Below are positions 9,932 to 20,098 of a stretch of DNA of 64,000 nt, piece after piece (the first letter of the stretch is position 1; the number at the start of each line of letters is the position of its first letter). Below the pieces are notes generated by a model that was not told where the DNA came from, did no database searches, and worked only from the letters and a program-made list of their open reading frames with translations. Source of the stretch: Sthenelais limicola (Eukaryota > Annelida > Polychaeta > Phyllodocida > Sigalionidae). The DNA lies in assembly GCA_942159475.1 (NCBI GenBank), contig OW804096.1:10899871-10963870 (forward strand), in the 5' to 3' direction. The position numbers and the translations under genes were made by a program.

Positions 9932-12562
9932 ATGAGTAAGGAGGAGAAGATGGAGACTGGGGATGGGGCAGTAGCCCCTGAACCGAACAAGGAGGAAACC
10001 GGTGGAGACCAGGAGGGAGCCGTGGGCGAGGCAAAAGCCCCACCTGAGTTGAAACTGGTATTGAAGAAGAGAAAGAAACGGAGTACCACTAAGGCTAAGG
10101 ACAAGGAGGAGGACATGGAATACGAGCAGGCGGAGGACCAAGGAAGTCCGGCCAAGGTGGTTAAATCCTCAGCCGGAGCTAGGCCTAAGGTTGGTGTTGG
10201 AAGTGGGTCATCGGTTGGGATGGACCGCTCCCGGTCGTGGGGCCGTGAAACAAACCCTCGCCGGAGATACGACCGGAGCACTAGCTCTAGTGCCACAGCG
10301 GAGACACTGGCTGATGTGCACGAGCAACACAAACGGACTCGGTATCATGGAAGGCAAAAAATGTTTGAGGACCCCAACATTGGAATCCGGAGTACCACCC
10401 GGTGGCGGGACAAGGACATAGTGGAGGGTGTCCGGCTGAAAATGAACATGTTGGCCCCCATGGAACCAAAAGCCGGTGACGAGATTACGAGGGCTGAGGA
10501 ATCGGAGGATGAGGATGAGGCCTTGGGAGAGTTCACGGCGGAACGACCCCTTATGGCTCAGTATGAACGGTTGTTTCATTTTTTGAAAGGCAGGACGGGC
10601 AGGGAAGCTAATCCGCATATGGTGCTGCCCGTGAACCTGAAAAAGAAACTGGATGGTGCTCCTAAGATCTGGCAGGAGGGAAATCGGTGCCCTTTTACAT
10701 ACTGCCGGTTGATTAGTGATGACTGGAACCCGGGAGGCATTAGGTGCTTTGCAACGAGGGAGAGGTTTTTCAGGCACATGTGTGAGGAACACTGTCCATC
10801 GGTGCAGGTGTATACGTGCCCGCACCCGATCTCGTGCCTGGTAAAACTGGACCGCAAGTCTGACATGATTCGGCATCTAAAGGTGGCTCATAGGAATGGG
10901 GAACCGTTGGCAAAGTCACTGGTGGCCGGATTTAAGTGTTTGACTAAGGAAATACCCAACTATGGGTACCAGCGGTTCACCCGGATGGGGCAAAATGAAT
11001 GGGAACAGATAGTGGCTTTGGAGTCCGGAGCAGCGCAACCCCGCTTCAAAAGGATGGTGCGGTGTCCGCCAGCTCCGGCCCCAGAGAGGAATGCATGGGG
11101 GAGAGCAGGACCTGTGCTTGCCCCACCCCCTCCCCTCGCACCTATACCAGCACCACGGAGGATTCCGGCCGCTGCTGCCTTTGGTAGTGCACAGCAGATG
11201 GAGACAGCTGCTAAACTGTCAGCTGCTGTGGCCCCGCGGGAGGTAGTCGCGGCAACGGTGGAGCCTCTGCAGGAGCAGGAGCCAGTGGCCGACCCGGCGG
11301 AAAATGATCCGGAGGCAAACATAGGCCAGGGTGCACATGGGTTACCCCCGGAGCAGGAAGTAACCCGTGCACTGGATATGATCGATGGCGCTATGAAACA
11401 GGGGATACAGAATACGGAACAAGCAGTGATTGTGGCAATGGACGCTGTACGGAACAACGTGGGTGCAGCTCTCATGTTGTTCGGTGATCTCGGGTATGTA
11501 CGAGATACAGCGGCTCGGGTGCCTGGACTGGAGGCCCGGGTCAATGAACTGGAAAACCAACTGGAGTTCTTCCAGCAAAAGGATAGGGCGAATCGGGACC
11601 TAATCCTGGGCTTGGAGTTTAAGTTACACCAGGCCAGGAACGGGGCTCCGTCGCCGAAAAGGAAGCGGTCTGACCAGAGGGAGGAGGAGGAGTCGGACAC
11701 CAGGAGAAAGGAGGTGGAGAGACAGAGAGCGAATCTGGACTGTATGAAAGAGGAGATTTGCCAAACGATTAAGGCTGCATTTGAGACGGCAATAGTGCCC
11801 AGGCAGCAGATGGTGATGCCGCCGGGGATATACCCCACTCCGGGCCGGACACCTACTGCGGAGGCCTGGGGGCCATCTCTTATGGAGGGGCCTCCGGGAT
11901 TGCTCTCGCCACTGGGAGGACAGGGGGCAGACCGGAATCCCCCCCGACCTAGGAGAAGTTACCTGGATGATAGTGGTCTGGAGATGCAACCAGGGCCTGT
12001 GATGCCAACAAAACCGTTGACACCGGTACGTGTTAGGGAAAGGGAAGCAAAACAGGAGAAAAAGGAAGCCCCTGTGGAGCAAATGGATACGGCAGCGGTG
12101 AGGCCGGTTTATGAACCCGTCTCCCTACCGGGTAGCCCAACCCCGGAGCAGCACATGAGGACTCTAGTACTGAGGAGTCCGGTGCCTAGGCGTCCGGTGG
12201 CAGCCGGGGTGGTGGGTGTGACACCAGTGACACCGAGAACGGCCGCCAAAAGGACAGTGGAGCTCAGGCAGAGGTGGGAGAATTCCCCTCTGGCGGCTCT
12301 TGGAGTGGTTCCGTGCTCTGTGGACCTGGGTGCCCGGTTGGATGAACAGAAGGATTTGTTGGAAGAGGCAAAGGATGTCCCGTTGCCAGACGACGGGGAC
12401 ATCGACCTGGATTTTGCGTTTGTGGACTTAACGAACACAGACGCAGACGCAGAGGACCCACCGGACCCCGCGAATGTAATGGTGCCATCCATTTCAAAGG
12501 CAGAGGAAGACCGGTTGTTGAAAACAGGAAACTTGAGTGATGATGAGGTGGGAGACTTCTAG
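9932..12562 (+). CDS. ORF3: C2H2 zinc-finger/coiled-coil protein of unknown function (876 aa)
   Basis: Sits where env would be but has no signal peptide, no membrane segment and no hydrophobic stretch, so it is not an envelope protein. Residues 1-200 are charged and low-complexity. Two zinc-finger-like motifs follow: C253-x4-C258-x23-H282-x4-H287 (atypically long) and C296-x5-C302-x12-H315-x4-H320 (good C2H2 fit). A Pro/Ala-rich linker covers about 370-420. A likely coiled coil runs from about 533 to 570, then a basic NLS-like PKRKRS at 575-580, a second charged helical stretch, Pro-rich repeats and a very acidic C-terminus. The start is the ATG at 9932, with an uninterrupted frame to TAG at 12560. 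Function is unknown; a nuclear nucleic-acid-binding role is inference from the fingers and NLS. Confidence 0.85.
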   Translation: MSKEEKMETGDGAVAPEPNKEETGGDQEGAVGEAKAPPELKLVLKKRKKRSTTKAKDKEEDMEYEQAEDQGSPAKVVKSSAGARPKVGVGSGSSVGMDRSRSWGRETNPRRRYDRSTSSSATAETLADVHEQHKRTRYHGRQKMFEDPNIGIRSTTRWRDKDIVEGVRLKMNMLAPMEPKAGDEITRAEESEDEDEALGEFTAERPLMAQYERLFHFLKGRTGREANPHMVLPVNLKKKLDGAPKIWQEGNRCPFTYCRLISDDWNPGGIRCFATRERFFRHMCEEHCPSVQVYTCPHPISCLVKLDRKSDMIRHLKVAHRNGEPLAKSLVAGFKCLTKEIPNYGYQRFTRMGQNEWEQIVALESGAAQPRFKRMVRCPPAPAPERNAWGRAGPVLAPPPPLAPIPAPRRIPAAAAFGSAQQMETAAKLSAAVAPREVVAATVEPLQEQEPVADPAENDPEANIGQGAHGLPPEQEVTRALDMIDGAMKQGIQNTEQAVIVAMDAVRNNVGAALMLFGDLGYVRDTAARVPGLEARVNELENQLEFFQQKDRANRDLILGLEFKLHQARNGAPSPKRKRSDQREEEESDTRRKEVERQRANLDCMKEEICQTIKAAFETAIVPRQQMVMPPGIYPTPGRTPTAEAWGPSLMEGPPGLLSPLGGQGADRNPPRPRRSYLDDSGLEMQPGPVMPTKPLTPVRVREREAKQEKKEAPVEQMDTAAVRPVYEPVSLPGSPTPEQHMRTLVLRSPVPRRPVAAGVVGVTPVTPRTAAKRTVELRQRWENSPLAALGVVPCSVDLGARLDEQKDLLEEAKDVPLPDDGDIDLDFAFVDLTNTDADAEDPPDPANVMVPSISKAEEDRLLKTGNLSDDEVGDF

Positions 12563-12819
12563 GCAGAGTGCCCGGAAAGAGAAGTAAATAAAAACTGATA
12601 GTGCAATGGAAGTATACGACTGGTTTGAATGAAACCAGTTTTGTGTGACTGCAGCGTGGGAGCGTCAGTATCCCAGCGACTGACTACGCCGATTGACGAC
12701 CCGGACGGAGGCAGATCTGGAGAAGCCTCGCCAGCCGTGGGAAAGGAGGAAGTTCCTTCTCCCTTATGTTTTATGTACAAGAATATGCTGTTTGGTGCGG
12801 CTATTATGATTTTTTTTTT

Positions 12820-13149
12820 ACCTCGTCAAAAAGTTGGACTTACCTCTTCAAAAAGTTGGACTTACCTCTTCAAAAAGTTGGACTTACCTCTTCAAAAAGT
12901 TGGACTTACCTCTTCAAAAAGTTGGACTTACCTCTTCAAAAAGTTGGACTTACCTCTTCAAAAAGTTGGACTTACCTCTTCAAAAAGTTGGACTTACCTC
13001 TTCAAAAAGTTGGACTTACCTCTTCAAAAAGTTGGACTTACCTCTTCAAAAAGTTGGACTTACCTCTTCAAAAAGTTGGACTTACCTCTTCAAAAAGTTG
13101 GACTTACCTCTTCAAAAAGTGGGACTAATATCTTCAAAAACTGGATTTA
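12820..13149 (+). repeat. Tandem array, 15 x 22 bp
   Basis: A perfect 22-base period from 12820 to 13149; most units are identical (ACCTCTTCAAAAAGTTGGAC plus TT). The first unit has CG for CT and the last two are degenerate. Each junction spells ACTTACCT, 13 exact times from 12838 at 22-base steps, which on the minus strand is AGGTAAGT, a perfect 5' splice-site consensus. A run of T (12810-12819) precedes it. 22 is not a multiple of 3, yet all three plus frames stay open. Confidence 0.95.
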
Positions 13150-13548
13150 CCACTGTAAGAAGTAAGCTTGTTATACTGTGTTTTTCACAAACAATACATT
13201 CCAAGAGTCGGTTTAAGCAGGAACAAAATGACTTGGTGAACAATATAACTAGTGCCTGGACTAATATTGGACACTTGGGATCATACCTCTAGTCTGTGAT
13301 AGTGCCAGTATCGAATTGTGTGTTCCGGACCAAGAATATTTACTAGTTAAAACCAAGAACATTTCTACAGGTATTGATGCTGGTCAGATGAGTTGTATTA
13401 TTTGATCATTATTTGCATTGAACATGTATTTCCATTGTTCCTACTTTTTCCTTCATTATTCCAACTTTTGTTGCTGAAACCAATATGTTTTAGGCAACCT
13501 TATGGTCCAGTCGCTTTGGGTCTGGTACGGTTGCCAACCTCCAAAAAT

Positions 13549-13563
13549 AAAGAGGGAGGGGGG
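13549..13563 (+). promoter_or_regulatory. Polypurine tract (plus-strand primer)
   Basis: AAAGAGGGAGGGGGG is followed by CAT and then the 3' LTR. The position and purine purity fit the RNase H-resistant plus-strand primer; the three-base gap mirrors the three-base gap before the primer-binding site. Confidence 0.85.
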
Positions 13564-13566
13564 CAT

Positions 13567-13979
13567 TGTGGTGCCGGCGAGAGTCAGGCTGGTTCTGACT
13601 CTGTCCGGTACCATGTTCCGGGGTTCCGGATGCTCTCCCATTTAGGCTCCGGACGAGAGGCCAGGGGCTGTAGTTCTATTATGTTCCGACAGAGGTCGTA
13701 ATTACTTATTGATACGCATTTATAACTTATTTTTATGATTTGCTCTTATGCTGTTCTGTATGTCCTTATAAACACCTTTTACTATTGAGATGCTTGTCAT
13801 TCATATATCTTACTGCCACAAGTTGTAAGGGTTGGCATAGGCTCTCCGAGCTCCAACCGCGGCAGGTGTGTTTGGTATAATAAAGGACTTGGCTGGCGAG
13901 GACCGTTAGAACCTGGTTGTGTTGTTATTTGCACTAGTTCCATAGCCACTAGGGTACGGGGAAATAGCGAGACACTACA
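13567..13979 (+). repeat. 3' LTR of the Gypsy element
   Basis: 413 bp, the same sequence as the 5' LTR, preceded by a polypurine tract. The TACA at 13980-13983 repeats the TACA at 2222-2225, as expected for a 4-bp target duplication made by the integrase. Confidence 0.95.
13879..13884 (+). terminator. Polyadenylation signal in the 3' LTR
   Basis: AATAAA lies in the last quarter of the LTR, downstream of the TATA box. It is the likely 3'-end signal of the element's RNA; its twin in the 5' LTR is at 2538-2543. Confidence 0.55.
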
Positions 13980-13983
13980 TACA

Positions 13984-14195
13984 AAAAATTCCGAGAAAGA
14001 TTAAGTTGCTATATTCCAAATAAACATAGCCAAGGGCTCTATACAAGCAGATATAGAAATATATATCACACATGCTGCCATCTGACGGTTAGGTACATAA
14101 GTAAGTACAGTGTAGGCAAATCAGCTATGTGTCGCCACCTAGTGTCACTAGCTGTCATCACCTAGTATACTATATAAGACAACCATGTACAGATC
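13984..14195 (-). other. Sequence between the Gypsy 3' LTR and the LINE stop codon
   Basis: AT-rich with no frame. It could be the LINE 3' UTR (minus strand), but I cannot see a poly-A or terminal repeat to prove it. Confidence 0.3.
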
Positions 14196-15962
14196 TTAGT
14201 CATTGGCCAGTGCCAGCCGCTCTGGAGTGGTCCAAATTTCATTATTGTCATTAAAAAGCTTCACAAACAGTATCTTCAACCTTGACTTAAATACATGATA
14301 TTCATCTATAGATCTTATATCTCGTGGCAGGGTATTCCAAATTTTCCCAGCACAACCGAAGAGACTTTTCATAATACCTTCCTTATTCCAGCGTTTGATA
14401 TGGACTTTGTAGGGGTCTCTTAAATTATAATTTATTTCATGTTCTTTTTCAAAGTCATAATAGAGCCGGAAGACATTCAAAAAACGTTGTAATCTCCTAT
14501 ACACGAGCGGTAGAATTTTAAATTCAAGGTGAATAAACACATTATTTTGTCGTCGACAGGTATTTCTACTATACACACTATAACATATCCTAAGACAATT
14601 ATTCTGAATGATCTGGAGCCTCTTGATCTGATTTTGGTTTGATAGTGATATGAGAATGCTGCCAAATTCCAGTATTGGTAAAATATAAGTTTTATAAATC
14701 AAAATAGCTATATCCTTTGAGATGAAATATCGGATCTTACATAACCTCCTGTAAAGGGTCGATGCTCGAATACAGGTTGAGTTAATTTGTGGCATGAAGC
14801 TTAGAGAATCATCCAACAAAAAACCCAGATATCTGAAATTGGCAACAATATCTATCCTTATACCATCTGTATAGACAATATATTGTCTGTTGGATTTTTT
14901 CTTTGAACCTCTAAAGATTTGTAATTTGGTTTTTTTGGAATTAATTGTCAGACCATTTCTAACCACCCATTCTTTGAAGAGATTAATATCACTTTGGACA
15001 GTGGTAACATCATGATCAGAGCTAATTTTGTGTAACAGAACACAATCATCTGCGTACATAAGTAGTTTACCTTTAAAATCGACAGAAGCTATATCATTAA
15101 TGTACAAAATAAATAAAATTGGGCCTAAGATACTTCCTTGCGCCACACCGGCTTCCAGGGTATTAACATCAGAAACAGTATTTCCCATCAAAATCTGCTG
15201 CTGTCGACCTCTCGAGTAAGAAGTTATTAATTCGAGTAGATTTCCAGAAATCCCAAGCATCCTCAATTTTGATAATAAGATGTCTATATTTATCGAATTG
15301 AAGGCTTTAGATAGGTCGAAATATGTGGCTGTTGTTTCGTGACCATTGTCTTTGTTATCAAGAATTATATTTATTAAAGAGTAGGCAGCACTTTCAATAC
15401 TTTTTCCAGCCAAGAAACCATGTTGACATGGAGAAAAGAAATTTATATTCGATAAATATAGGGAGAGCCTTTCCACCAATAAATGTTCTAAAATTTTCCC
15501 AGTAATTGGTGAGATTGATATTGGACGTAGATCATTAATATGTCGGGATTTACCTTTTTTTGGAATCAAGGTACAAATAGCTTTCTTCCAAACTTGGGGA
15601 AAAATACCATCGACACGAATTCGATTTAATATGATGGTGAATTTTTCAATACATGACAATAAAGAAAACCTAAGAAAGGTTGTATTAAGATCAACTACTC
15701 CACTAGATTTGGAGGTATCAATTCCATTCACCAATTTAAACACATCGTCATTATTTATCTCTTCGTCCCACAATAATCCGGGGTAACCATTTGCAAGATC
15801 ATTAATGGCATCAGTAGATGATTTTGGCCCAATAGAACAGAAAAAAGTATTGGCATAGTTAGCTGCCTCTTTCGCCAATAGTGTCTTCCCATCCTCTGTA
15901 ATAATCGAATCTATTATATCTCTTTTAGATTTACAAAAAGATTCTGAACCAGCTTTCCTATG
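14196..15962 (-). pseudogene. 5'-truncated non-LTR (LINE) reverse transcriptase
   Basis: A 588-codon open frame on the minus strand with no plausible ATG at its beginning. It has the non-LTR RT order: FPQVWKKA, LRPIS, QHGF, YFDLSKAF, the GVAQGSILGPILF block and catalytic YADD (15045-15056). The C-terminal region has the WNTLP..IR....FKSRLK pattern common in CR1/Jockey-like elements. The endonuclease and ORF1 are missing: the frame runs into a stop at 15963-15965, right where MITE family A begins (15970). RT motifs are intact and there is no internal stop, so truncation is probably from incomplete reverse transcription. I cannot name the clade firmly. The 3' part probably extends to about 13984, but I see no clear tail. 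Confidence 0.85.
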
Positions 15963-15969
15963 TTATTGT

Positions 15970-16321
15970 AATAGGGGATTTGCATAGCCGCAATTTTGAA
16001 TCTTGATTCGCATGGAATTATGGGTGTAATGGTACAGTCTAAAATCTATTGAAAACATGCCATGTTCAGCATGGACTATTCATCAATGGTCTAATGCAAA
16101 GTTATATCCACATGTTATAAATGTATCGTAGAACAAGCCTCCATCTTTCCCATCATGCCTCTGGTTTTCATTGATCATTTATATATGCTACCATATTGGT
16201 GAAAATTTTTTTGCATTTTAGATAGAGATGTTTCCAAATATTTGTATGTCAGATTTGAACTGAATCCGTCCTAGCATGCACTGTGACAGACATGCGCAGT
16301 GAGACATGCAACTCTCCTATT
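15970..16321 (+). mobile_element. MITE family A, copy 1
   Basis: 352 bp with inverted ends AATAGGGGATTTGCAT and ATGCAACTCTCCTATT. Shares its whole length with copies at 19320, 31593, 48648 and part of 47922. No coding capacity and no clear target duplication. It abuts the truncated LINE. Confidence 0.8.
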
Positions 16322-17070
16322 CTCTAGTCTTGGCCTATAGGTATATATGGTTGTTATAGTCCTAGAACTAGTCAAGGCAGGGACAGGCTATATAAATCAA
16401 GGAGACCAAGGACATAAGTATGTACTACTATGACTGCACCAGCCCCAGTCATTTATTCTCCTCAACTGATTTGTTCTTACCTATGGTATATAACTACTTG
16501 TAGGTTAACAAAAGTAGATTAACACAACTGGTACAGAATGGCAATTTAATTACCCTGATTATCGCTGGAAAATGGCTAAATTGACCGAATCGTTCACTAA
16601 AATATTATGATATACACATAGATTATTTATATATATTGCTGTCAACCTATGATCCAAGGAATAAGTGACTCCTCTTCAATATCACCCTATCCCAGGAGAA
16701 ACACAGATCCCTGCCTGAAAGTGACGCGGTTTCACACAAAATTCTCTTTAATTGAAATGCAAAACCTGGCATTGGTTTTTGATAGGCAGGCTCCAGTGGC
16801 ACCACTTAAAAGCTTCCAGATTAATCCATCAAATGCCCTTCTCTTAAACGTTGGGATTGCAATGTGATTGAAATAAGCCCATCATGTGAGAGGTCTGTCA
16901 TTTATCTGGATTTGTCAAGGACTGTCCATCGGTGACTGCTGTTAATGATTGAATATCCTGCAGCTGGGACAGACTGGTGTCAAGTGCATTACTATCTTTG
17001 CCTTCCCCTTTAAAACACTCTCACAGACATCCACCTCCAAAGTTGGGATATAAACAAAGCAATCCTAAAT
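16322..17070. other. AT-rich interval, nothing recognised
   Basis: Between family A copy 1 and C2. One 72-codon frame with no domain. Confidence 0.5.
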
Positions 17071-17475
17071 GTGATGTGTTCCAGGAAAAAGAGTCACAAG
17101 TCGCTAAATTGATATTTTTCAAAGTGATTTATCCACAAGATCTCCTTATTGGAATGTTCTGATTGTTATAGGGTTTAGCACTTATAGTTATATAAATTCA
17201 TGTAACAAATTTCGGGACATTGTATTAAATGTATCACTGCGTTTTGAAGGCCTATGTATGGAGTATATTTCGTTACTTTACTGGTAATTACCCATCCAGA
17301 AACATTGCAAACTTTCTTTTTCAAAGAAAAATTATCAAATTCAAAATTATAGAAATACTTATTAGATGTCCTAGTGTTTACTTTCATTGGAATCAGCTTG
17401 ATCTCCTCTTTTCAAATGTGATGATACCTCACCCTTTATTTGCGACTTGTCACTCATTTTCCTAAAACGGATCAC
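17071..17475 (-). mobile_element. MITE family C, copy C2
   Basis: 405 bp, inverted relative to C1, target duplication AAAT exact. Confidence 0.87.
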
Positions 17476-17618
17476 AAATGGAAAAGCATTACACACGTTC
17501 TCATTATATTTGTCTTGTCCCCTTCTCGACCATTAGCAAACTTAACTATGGGTTTCCCCTGGAACAAATTCCACTTTATAATATTCCTTCAGCATTCACT
17601 ATTTACCAAGTCAGGGAA

Positions 17619-17812
17619 TGAGTGAGTGAGTGGGTGAGTGAGATTGGTAGCTTTACGCCCTTATCAACACATTTAATATGGTTATATCAAGGGCGGGAGA
17701 GCTGAGAGGGAGGCGGTTTATGATCATACACAGGAAATAGAGATAGAGAAGACGGGAGAGAGATACAGAGAAAAGAGACAGAAAGGCTCTTTATAGTCGT
17801 ACCCAGGACCAC
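17619..17812 (+). repeat. Repeat family D, copy 1 (SINE-like)
   Basis: Starts GTGAGTGAGTGGGTGAG, then TTTACGCCCTTATC, TATATCAAGGGCGGGAGAGC and a purine-rich tail (GATAGAGAAG..GGGAGAGAG). Same order in copies 2 and 3. The GTGAGTGAG...TTTACGCC opening resembles mollusc dispersed repeats. No terminal repeats. Confidence 0.65.
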
Positions 17813-18147
17813 GAAGTCAGGGAAGGCTATCCTACAGTCAACCAGTTGTGACAGGGACCCTTTTACTTTCATTCAGGATCTATTCCCTTGAGGTACTTGC
17901 TTTGGGGTTGATATATTAACTGAATATTTATATATGATATAATATGTGAATGTAAACCATTCTTTGATTTCATTTTGTTTCCCTTTACAAAAGTATGTCT
18001 ATTAGTACTGACTTGAAAGTAGAACAAAATATTTGGTGGTGAATGGGCCGGTAACATGAGTACAGTTGGGCTGGGAGGGGAGATGCGTGGTCACTTGTTG
18101 ACCACACAACCTGTCCGATCTAATTATTGTTCCCTGCGCTAATATAT

Positions 18148-18212
18148 GGGTCAGATTTTCAGGAAATGTACAATTCACCTTCACCAATTCTCTCAAATAA
18201 CACAAATTTCAG
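18148..18212 (-). mobile_element. MITE family B, fragment B2
   Basis: The first 65 bp of the family, cut off where repeat D copy 2 begins (GTGAGTGAG). Confidence 0.7.
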
Positions 18213-18235
18213 AGAAATTCTAGCGCTGTAGGTAA

Positions 18236-18392
18236 TGTGAGTGAGTGGGTGAGATTGGTTGCTTTACGCCCTTATTAACACTTTGAAGTGTTATATCAAG
18301 GGCGGGAGAGCTGAAAGGGAGGCAGTTTATGATCATACCCAGGAAATAGAGATAGAGAAGAAGGGAGAGAGGGACCGAGAAAAGAGACAGTG
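18236..18392 (+). repeat. Repeat family D, copy 2
   Basis: Same order as copy 1, 157 bp, close behind the truncated family B fragment B2. Confidence 0.65.
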
Positions 18393-18722
18393 AATAAAGT
18401 GTAAACTGAGAAAGATCCAAATGGACTACCAAACTAACCCTACAATACAGTAGGAATAGGTAACCAGATAGGAGATATTAACCAGACCCCGTCTGAGCAG
18501 TTTATAGACTAATCTATCATAGTAAATCGCATACAGGAGCTGCTCAATGTGTGGCTCTTATTGCTAAACCCCCTCAGGAGTAAGCCTGAGGCATCGTTTG
18601 TCTTAATTCAGGCAAAACCCGATTTGTAGCTGCAATGTGACTTATCAGTTAGATTTTGGAAGGCGCTAGAACTATCTTTTCTTCAAAGAAATAATCTCCA
18701 CTCAGGTTTCCTAATCCAAAGT

Positions 18723-18957
18723 GGGTAAGATTTCCAGAAAATGTACAATTGGCAGCTCTACATATTTAGAAAATTCTCCTAAATTAGGCTGAAAAATGAT
18801 GAATACCAGGTATATCTGAGTACATTTGGTATCGTATTGATTTGAAGTATCATTTCTGTTATGTTAAACTGCATTTTGAAACTTATTTTTGTCTCAAATG
18901 TGAGTTATTTGAGAGGATTGGTGAAGGCGAAGTGTACATTTTCTGAAAATCTGACCC
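18723..18957 (+). mobile_element. MITE family B, copy B3
   Basis: 235 bp with a complete inverted-repeat pair. Exact target duplication AAGT (18719-18722 and 18958-18961). Confidence 0.9.
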
Positions 18958-19319
18958 AAGTATAGAAATTCTGAGTAGCAATAGTTGAAATGAGTTTTTA
19001 AATAGATTCCTTTCGTTTTCTTCCATCCTCATCTGTCATTTATACTTCATTGATTTGCATTGGACAACACCAACGCTCGGCTGTAATAGCCTGAGTGGCA
19101 AGTGTATTGATCCTTATTTCTAAGACTTTCCTTATGATTATATCAAGTTAATAACCGACTTCTGATACTCAATGATCTTTGTAATGCGAGACTTTGGGCA
19201 GATGATAACCCTAATTTGGGGCTCCTGTATCCTAAGTATAAATAAAATCCTAAAAAAAAGAAGAAAATTGATAAATTATAGGACACATAAGCTTTGAAAT
19301 TTCAATAATGAATCAACTT

Positions 19320-19667
19320 AATAGGGGATTTGCATGTCTCACTGCGCATGTCTACTGCAGTGCATGCTGGGATGGATTCGGAGGAAATCTGACATAGACA
19401 TATTTGGCAACATTTTTATCGAAAATTGGAAGAATGTTTACACCAATATCAGAGTTTGTACAAATGATCTGTGAAAACCAAATGTATGATGGGAAAGATA
19501 GGGACTAGTGTTATGAAAATATGTATAACACATGGTTATTGACATTAGAGCACTGATAAATATTCCATGCTGAACAGACATGATTTCTATAGATTTTATA
19601 CTGTACCATTAGTCCCATAATTCCCTGCAAATGAAGATCCAAATGGCGGCTATGCGACTCCTCTATT
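19320..19667 (-). mobile_element. MITE family A, copy 2 (inverted)
   Basis: 348 bp, reverse orientation to copy 1. Ends AATAGGGGATTTGCAT and ATGCGACTCCTCTATT, both next to TTAA-like flanks. Contains the AAATGGCGGC (YY1-like) motif on the plus strand. Confidence 0.8.
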
Positions 19668-19863
19668 AAGCGACAAAATAGCTCAAATATCTCATCTTAA
19701 CCAGGGTAACCTCTATAGCCCAGGGTACACTATTTCATCAACGTCACTCAATAACATGTAAGGCATGATACGTGATATGATCGCACAAATATCCAATTTG
19801 ATACTTGTATCGGATTTAAAATGGCAGGCATTTGGAGGTAAGGATCGTGTGCAACATATTTGT

Positions 19864-20098
19864 GGGTCAGATTTTCAGAAAATGTACAATTGGCAGCTCT
19901 ACACATTTAGTAAATTCTGCTAAATTAGGCTGGAAAATGATGAATACCGGGTATATCGGAGTACATTTGGTATCGCATTGATTGAAAGTATCAGTTCTGT
20001 TATGTTAAACTGCATTTTGAAGCTAATTTTTGTCTTAAATGTTGGCTATTTGAGAAGGTTGGTGAAGACGAATTGTACATTTTCTGAAAATCTGACCC
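19864..20098 (+). mobile_element. MITE family B, copy B4
   Basis: 235 bp, B-I subfamily interior (TTAAACTGCATTTTGAAGCT). Flanks TTGT/ATGT match at 3 of 4. Confidence 0.88.

Larger units (their letters stand above)
12563..13566 (+). other. 3' non-coding region of the Gypsy element
   Basis: Roughly 1 kb between ORF3 and the 3' LTR. It contains the 22-bp tandem array (12820-13149) and the polypurine tract (13549-13563). Short reading frames here arise because the 22-bp array has no stop codon in any plus-strand frame; I do not regard them as genes. Confidence 0.6.
2226..13979 (+). mobile_element. Complete Ty3/Gypsy LTR retrotransposon (11,754 bp)
   Basis: Two 413-bp LTRs (2226-2638 and 13567-13979) start TGTGG, end TACA and look identical by eye. 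They are flanked by a 4-bp target duplication TACA (2222-2225 and 13980-13983). Inside lie a primer-binding site, gag, pol (protease-RT-RNase H-integrase), a third ORF, a 22-bp tandem array and a polypurine tract. The RT-RNase H-integrase order plus a GPY/F-like module places it in Ty3/Gypsy (Metaviridae); I cannot assign a clade. The element is visibly more GC-rich than its AT-rich surroundings. Identical LTRs imply recent insertion. Oddities are a DWG protease motif, an AT-hook at the integrase C-terminus and a long non-envelope ORF3. Confidence 0.95.

Noticed and set aside
10208..11838. Long minus-strand frames opposite ORF3 (222 and 292 codons)
   Set aside because: Low-complexity shadows of the GC-rich ORF3; no domain and no separate start context.
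9932..12562. ORF3 as an envelope gene
   Set aside because: No signal peptide, furin-like site, fusion peptide or transmembrane helix is visible; zinc fingers and an NLS argue against it.
12820..13149. CRISPR-like array
   Set aside because: Units are contiguous with no unique spacers, the DNA is eukaryotic and there are no cas genes.
12629..13292. Three overlapping plus-strand frames over the 22-bp array, up to 178 codons
   Set aside because: They exist because the 22-bp unit has no stop in any frame; the same 22-residue peptide appears in all three frames. There is no sign of a real protein.
15970..16321. TTAA target duplication for family A (piggyBac-like)
   Set aside because: Only copy 2 shows TTAA-like flanks; copies 1, 3 and 5 do not.
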